Positions 61,078 to 64,000 of a DNA stretch of 64,000 nucleotides are shown here, piece after piece. The notes below the pieces were generated by a model that worked only from the letters and a program-made list of their open reading frames with translations, did no database searches and had not been told where the DNA came from. The stretch comes from an uncultured Bacteroidales bacterium (GTDB taxonomy: Bacteria > Bacteroidota > Bacteroidia > Bacteroidales > Muribaculaceae): NCBI GenBank assembly GCA_902793405.1, contig CADBDH010000021.1, positions 1 through 64,000 on the forward strand, written 5' to 3'. Position 1 is the first letter of the stretch, and every line of letters begins with the position of its first letter. The position numbers and the translations under genes are program-made.

Positions 61078-62220
61078 TTACTCGGTATAGAGACGGCGAT
61101 GCGTCAAGATCGAGCGGTAGATGTGAATCATATGATCGGCAAGAATCTTATCGGAAAAGCGCTCGGTGTTATTGCGCGCAGCTTCCATTATCGCTGCCTT
61201 CTTGTTGTCGTCATCAAGCACTTCACTCAGCTTGTCGGCTCCTTCCTCGAAATTATCGTAGTAGATGACGCCGTCGCCACCAAACTCTCTCGCCCTGGCC
61301 GAATCCTTGCAGATAACCAAAGCACCGCTGCGCTGGGCATTGATGATCTTATAGAGGTCACGCGCACGCTCGGTCGAGGGAATGATGACAGCCTTGGCCA
61401 TCTTGCAAACGGCGGTGAGGTCGGCATGGTGCACCTTGTCCACCTGTTTGAAACGGTGGAAGATGTGCATGTCGTGCGCCTCTTCCTTGATAACGTGGTC
61501 AAAGTGGTCGGTGCGGTAGCCCAGCATCACGATAGAAATCTTGCGGTTGCGCAACGCGTGAACCAACTTCATGGCCTCGACGAGGTTATCTTCCTTGTCA
61601 AGACGGCCCTTGTACAGGACAAAACGCTCGGGCAGGTGATACTTCTCACGCAGGATTTCAAACATGTTCTCGGGCACAGAGTCATCACAACCCTCATAGA
61701 AACAGGGATGTACTACCTCCACGTCGTCGGGCTTGACATGATAGTGGTCGATGATCAGCTGGCGGTCAACTTCATCAAGGGCGATGATGCGCTTGGCAAT
61801 CTTGCACGCCTTGCGGGCACGACGCTGCATCAGCATGCGCTCAATCCAGCCGTTAGCACTGCGATAGAGGGGGTCGGTCATGGTAAACACCGTGGGGAAA
61901 CTGCTGCCGGCAAAGCCCGAAGCAATACCGTCATCAATGCCATGGAAAGTGTTCACACCATGGCCCTTGGCCGAGCGCACGATGCCATTGTTGGTATACC
62001 AACGGCTCTTGCTGTGGATGTGGTTGCGCGGGAATTTCACGCGCACACTATCTTCGTTGAACAAGGCCGTGAGACGCTTGTTCGACTTGTTCTCGGGAGA
62101 GTACAGGATGTAATAATTATCAGGATAGTGCTTGGCTAGCGCCTTGATGAGGATGCGGCCATAATAGGACGTATCATTATTCTCCATGATAATCTTGCGA
62201 CCACCGTAACCTACTACCAT
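61078..62220 (-). CDS. GT4-like glycosyltransferase
   Basis: 380 residues. The N-terminal domain begins VVGYGGRKIIMENNDTSYYG. The acceptor-side histidine region is NTFHGIDDGIASG. RFVLYKGRLDKEDNLVEAMK and SIVMLGYRTDHFDHV belong to the C-terminal donor domain. The usual EX7E is replaced by a related pattern around STERARDLYKIINAQRSG (Glu-x7-Ile). The product is unknown, though a sugar on lipopolysaccharide or a related glycan is plausible. It stands alone on the minus strand between nadK and the DUF4923 gene. Confidence 0.78.
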   Translation of the reverse strand: MVVGYGGRKIIMENNDTSYYGRILIKALAKHYPDNYYILYSPENKSNKRLTALFNEDSVRVKFPRNHIHSKSRWYTNNGIVRSAKGHGVNTFHGIDDGIASGFAGSSFPTVFTMTDPLYRSANGWIERMLMQRRARKACKIAKRIIALDEVDRQLIIDHYHVKPDDVEVVHPCFYEGCDDSVPENMFEILREKYHLPERFVLYKGRLDKEDNLVEAMKLVHALRNRKISIVMLGYRTDHFDHVIKEEAHDMHIFHRFKQVDKVHHADLTAVCKMAKAVIIPSTERARDLYKIINAQRSGALVICKDSARAREFGGDGVIYYDNFEEGADKLSEVLDDDNKKAAIMEAARNNTERFSDKILADHMIHIYRSILTHRRLYTE

Positions 62221-62296
62221 AATTCTTTATATTTTGTTTTTAATCAGTTGTTCTAATAATTTGTGTCGACTGTTCATAACAGTTGCTGACAACTTG

Positions 62297-62365
62297 CAAA
62301 GGTACTATTTTTTTTATTTCCATACGGGATTTCCATTCGTTTTTTGGAAAAATGACTTAAATTTG
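62297..62365. promoter_or_regulatory. Divergent -7 boxes for the glycosyltransferase and DUF4923 genes
   Basis: TACCTTTG on the minus strand (62304-62297) for the glycosyltransferase and TAAATTTG on the plus strand (62358-62365) for the DUF4923 gene. Neither has a TTG at the -33 distance. Confidence 0.5.
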
Positions 62366-62383
62366 CGCCAAAATTGATTGCCA

Positions 62384-63004
62384 ATGAAAAGATTATTGAC
62401 CATAATTTGCGTCATGGCAGCCATGATACTGCCCGTGACCACCAGTTGCAAAACGGCACACAAGAATGCCGGAAACGGCCTGCACCCCGACGAAGTGTTT
62501 ACCGTGACCGAGGACGATATCGCCAACGAGACGCTGAAGATTAACCGCAGCCTGCAGGGTCAATGGAAATACAAAGCGCCTAGTGTGGGGGTGAGCGGCA
62601 AGAACCTGATTGCAGGTATCGCCAAACCCATTGCCAAGGGCAAGTTGAAGAAGAAACTCAAGAATGCCTACAAGAAAATCGGCTTGGACAAGGCCAGCCC
62701 GCAGTTCGTGTTCAACGAGGACGGCACTTGCTCGATGAAGATGATGGGTGTGAGCCTGAAAGGTACCTACAACTATAATCCCACCACCCAGAAAATCTCC
62801 TTCAAGTGGCATGGAGTGCCCCTCAGTGCCAACCTCAGGCCCGATGGCAAGCAGAAAATGCACCTCACATTCGACGCCGACAAACTGCTGAAACTCATGT
62901 CGTTGATGGGACGTTTCAGCGACAGTTCCACCATCAAGGCGCTGTCGACACTGCTCGACAACTACGAGGACGTCATGGTGGGTTTCGAGCTCAAGAAGCA
63001 GTAG
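62384..63004 (+). CDS. DUF4923-family lipoprotein
   Basis: 206 residues from the ATG at 62384; a TTG two codons earlier is in frame but improbable. The lipobox is PVTTSCKT. The mature part (LQGQWKYKAPSVGVSGKNLI, AGIAKPIAKGKLKKKLKNAY, GTYNYNPTTQKISFKWHGVP, LLKLMSLMGRFSDSSTIKAL) fits the DUF4923 family, restricted to Bacteroidetes and of unknown role. Beta strands with conserved glycines suggest a lipocalin-like small domain. The gene has its own -7 box 19 bases upstream. Confidence 0.8.
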   Translation: MKRLLTIICVMAAMILPVTTSCKTAHKNAGNGLHPDEVFTVTEDDIANETLKINRSLQGQWKYKAPSVGVSGKNLIAGIAKPIAKGKLKKKLKNAYKKIGLDKASPQFVFNEDGTCSMKMMGVSLKGTYNYNPTTQKISFKWHGVPLSANLRPDGKQKMHLTFDADKLLKLMSLMGRFSDSSTIKALSTLLDNYEDVMVGFELKKQ

Positions 63005-63084
63005 CGTATCCACCCTTTACAAGAACTACAGGAGAGAAACCCCGTCATGGGATTTCTCTCCTGTGTTATATGGCTGCGGCCGAG

Positions 63085-63687
63085 TTAACGGCGGGGCGGC
63101 TTGTTCATCTGCTGCTTGCCCTGGTTGACGGCCTGCTTCTTGGTCATGCCGGGCTGACTCTTGCTGCCGGGCTGGCTCTTAGGCGTGCCCATGCCACCGA
63201 TGCCGGGCTTGGGCTGCGACTTGCTGTCAGGAGCCCCAAAGGTGCGCCCGTTGTAGGCACTGTGGTCGAAGTAGCGGTTAGAGCCCTTGTAAACCTGGTA
63301 GCCCGGAGGAGCTGCACGGTAGTACCTGTTCTTGGGATACCTGTTATAGATGGAGAAGACGAACTTCCTGTTCTCCCACGATACGGGGCGATAGAAGTAC
63401 TCCAGCTGTATGTAGTACTGGTATTGTGCAGGTGAGAGCACAAACCTGAGTTCGTTGTTGCGACGGGTCCAGAAGGTGCCGAAGATGTCATCGTACACGT
63501 CCAGACACATGATGTAGTCCATGTTGATTTCAAATACGGCATTATACTGGTCGTCACTCAGTCCAAGCTCAAAGGCCATCTTGTCGGTCAGGAAGAACGC
63601 CTGATCGCGGGCCGTCTTGTAACTCATCGCGTTGGCGGCTGCCCCGAGGGTCAGTATTGCCACCATTGTTAAGATAAACCTTTTCAT
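63085..63687 (-). CDS. Small secreted basic protein of unknown function
   Basis: 200 residues. A signal peptide ends near AANAMS. A compact helical/aromatic core follows (FFLTDKMAFELGLSDDQYNA, YIQLEYFYRPVSWENRKFVF). The last about 65 residues are low in complexity and rich in Gly, Pro, Ser, Gln and Lys (QPKPGIGGMGTPKSQPGSKS). The phrase LGLSDDQYNAVFEIN resembles the start of Spy/CpxP-type 'LTxxQ' helices, but the match is weak. The protein is probably periplasmic or surface exposed. Confidence 0.6.
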   Translation of the reverse strand: MKRFILTMVAILTLGAAANAMSYKTARDQAFFLTDKMAFELGLSDDQYNAVFEINMDYIMCLDVYDDIFGTFWTRRNNELRFVLSPAQYQYYIQLEYFYRPVSWENRKFVFSIYNRYPKNRYYRAAPPGYQVYKGSNRYFDHSAYNGRTFGAPDSKSQPKPGIGGMGTPKSQPGSKSQPGMTKKQAVNQGKQQMNKPPRR

Positions 63688-63726
63688 AGTGCGTATGTTT
63701 TAACTGTCCATAAATGTTTGTTGCCC

Positions 63727-63757
63727 CAAAATTAGTTTCATTGATGAATTGCTGCAA
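63727..63757 (-). promoter_or_regulatory. Promoter of the small secreted basic protein
   Basis: On the minus strand, TTG (63757-63755), a 20-bp spacer and TAATTTTG (63734-63727), a perfect match, about 40 bases before the ATG at 63687. Confidence 0.7.
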
Positions 63758-63941
63758 ATTTTTTAGACAGATATTCATAAATAATCGACTAATCACCCTC
63801 AAATCTGCATATTTTGTGCCACAACGGCCATGGCTGGCGCGACATCCTGTTTTCAAGCGGCTAACGGCTGATTGACATCGACCAATCGGGTGGATTTCGC
63901 GATTTTTCGGCCCAGATTTCACCAGTTTCGGGGTTTATTAT

Positions 63942-63949
63942 TAATTTTG
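63942..63949 (+). promoter_or_regulatory. -7 box of the gene cut by the window end
   Basis: TAATTTTG, ending six bases before the ATG at 63956, so the transcript is probably leaderless. No clear -33 TTG was seen. Confidence 0.45.
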
Positions 63950-63955
63950 TAGCCT

Positions 63956-64000
63956 ATGATAGACTTCACACCTCTTGTCCGAAACCGTTTCCTGGGGCGC
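63956..64000 (+). CDS. Start of an unidentified gene, cut by the window end
   Basis: Fifteen codons, MIDFTPLVRNRFLGR, are inside the window. A -7 box right before the ATG supports it as a real start. Too little is present to name a family. Confidence 0.5.
   Translation, partial: MIDFTPLVRNRFLGR

Overview
The window looks like a chromosomal segment of a gut-type Bacteroidales bacterium. Reasons: four SusC/SusD-type pairs, many short lipoproteins, DUF6377 and DUF4923 proteins, the gene order ybeY-mnmG-apt-uvrC, and many promoters of the Bacteroidetes form TTG-N20-TAnnTTTG. Family (Muribaculaceae or Prevotellaceae) is a guess from protein style. No tRNA, rRNA, CRISPR array or transposase was seen.

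Layout. 1-3.3 kb: a truncated outer-membrane beta-barrel receptor, a LiaF-like membrane protein, and a membrane-bound LytTR regulator. 3.3-16.7 kb: a beta-glucan utilisation locus, with a DUF6377 sensor/regulator divergent from susC, susD, a surface glycan-binding lipoprotein, a GH16 endoglucanase and a GH5-GH3 fusion enzyme. 16.8-24.7 kb: a large MscS-type channel, a TPR sensor lipoprotein, small secreted proteins, and a lipoprotein resembling phosphodiester glycosidases. 24.7-30.9 kb: lgt and obg (divergent), two tandem paralogous uridine-kinase-like genes, and a metallo-beta-lactamase-fold lipoprotein. 30.9-32.7 kb: an AAA+ ATPase/nuclease-like gene next to a 210-bp fold-back element. 32.8-51.9 kb: three SusC/SusD loci without degradative enzymes. 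Each SusC here carries an extra C-terminal coiled coil and OmpA-like domain. 52-64 kb: a glycosyltransferase, NfeD plus an SPFH protein, then ybeY-mnmG-apt-uvrC-nadK, a second glycosyltransferase, DUF4923 and a small secreted protein.

How the parts work together. In the first locus, GH16 would cut beta-glucan at the cell surface, SusC/SusD and the binding lipoprotein would capture and import the oligosaccharides, and the two-domain GH5-GH3 enzyme would trim them to glucose. The three SusC-OmpA loci have no enzymes, so their ligand is unknown. Their architecture suggests TonB-dependent transporters tethered to the cell wall. Loci A and B diverge and end in a nearly identical 177-bp inverted repeat placed exactly at each susC-susD junction. 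Recombination there would exchange SusD partners.

Two parS-like ParB sites lie 1.08 kb apart, one after mnmG and one inside uvrC. This suggests that the right end of the window is near the replication origin. Heptamer-repeat inverted structures recur between genes, including at all three SusC-OmpA/SusD junctions. Start codons were moved from the longest possible ORF where a promoter or a better ATG contradicts the longer form; this is stated entry by entry.
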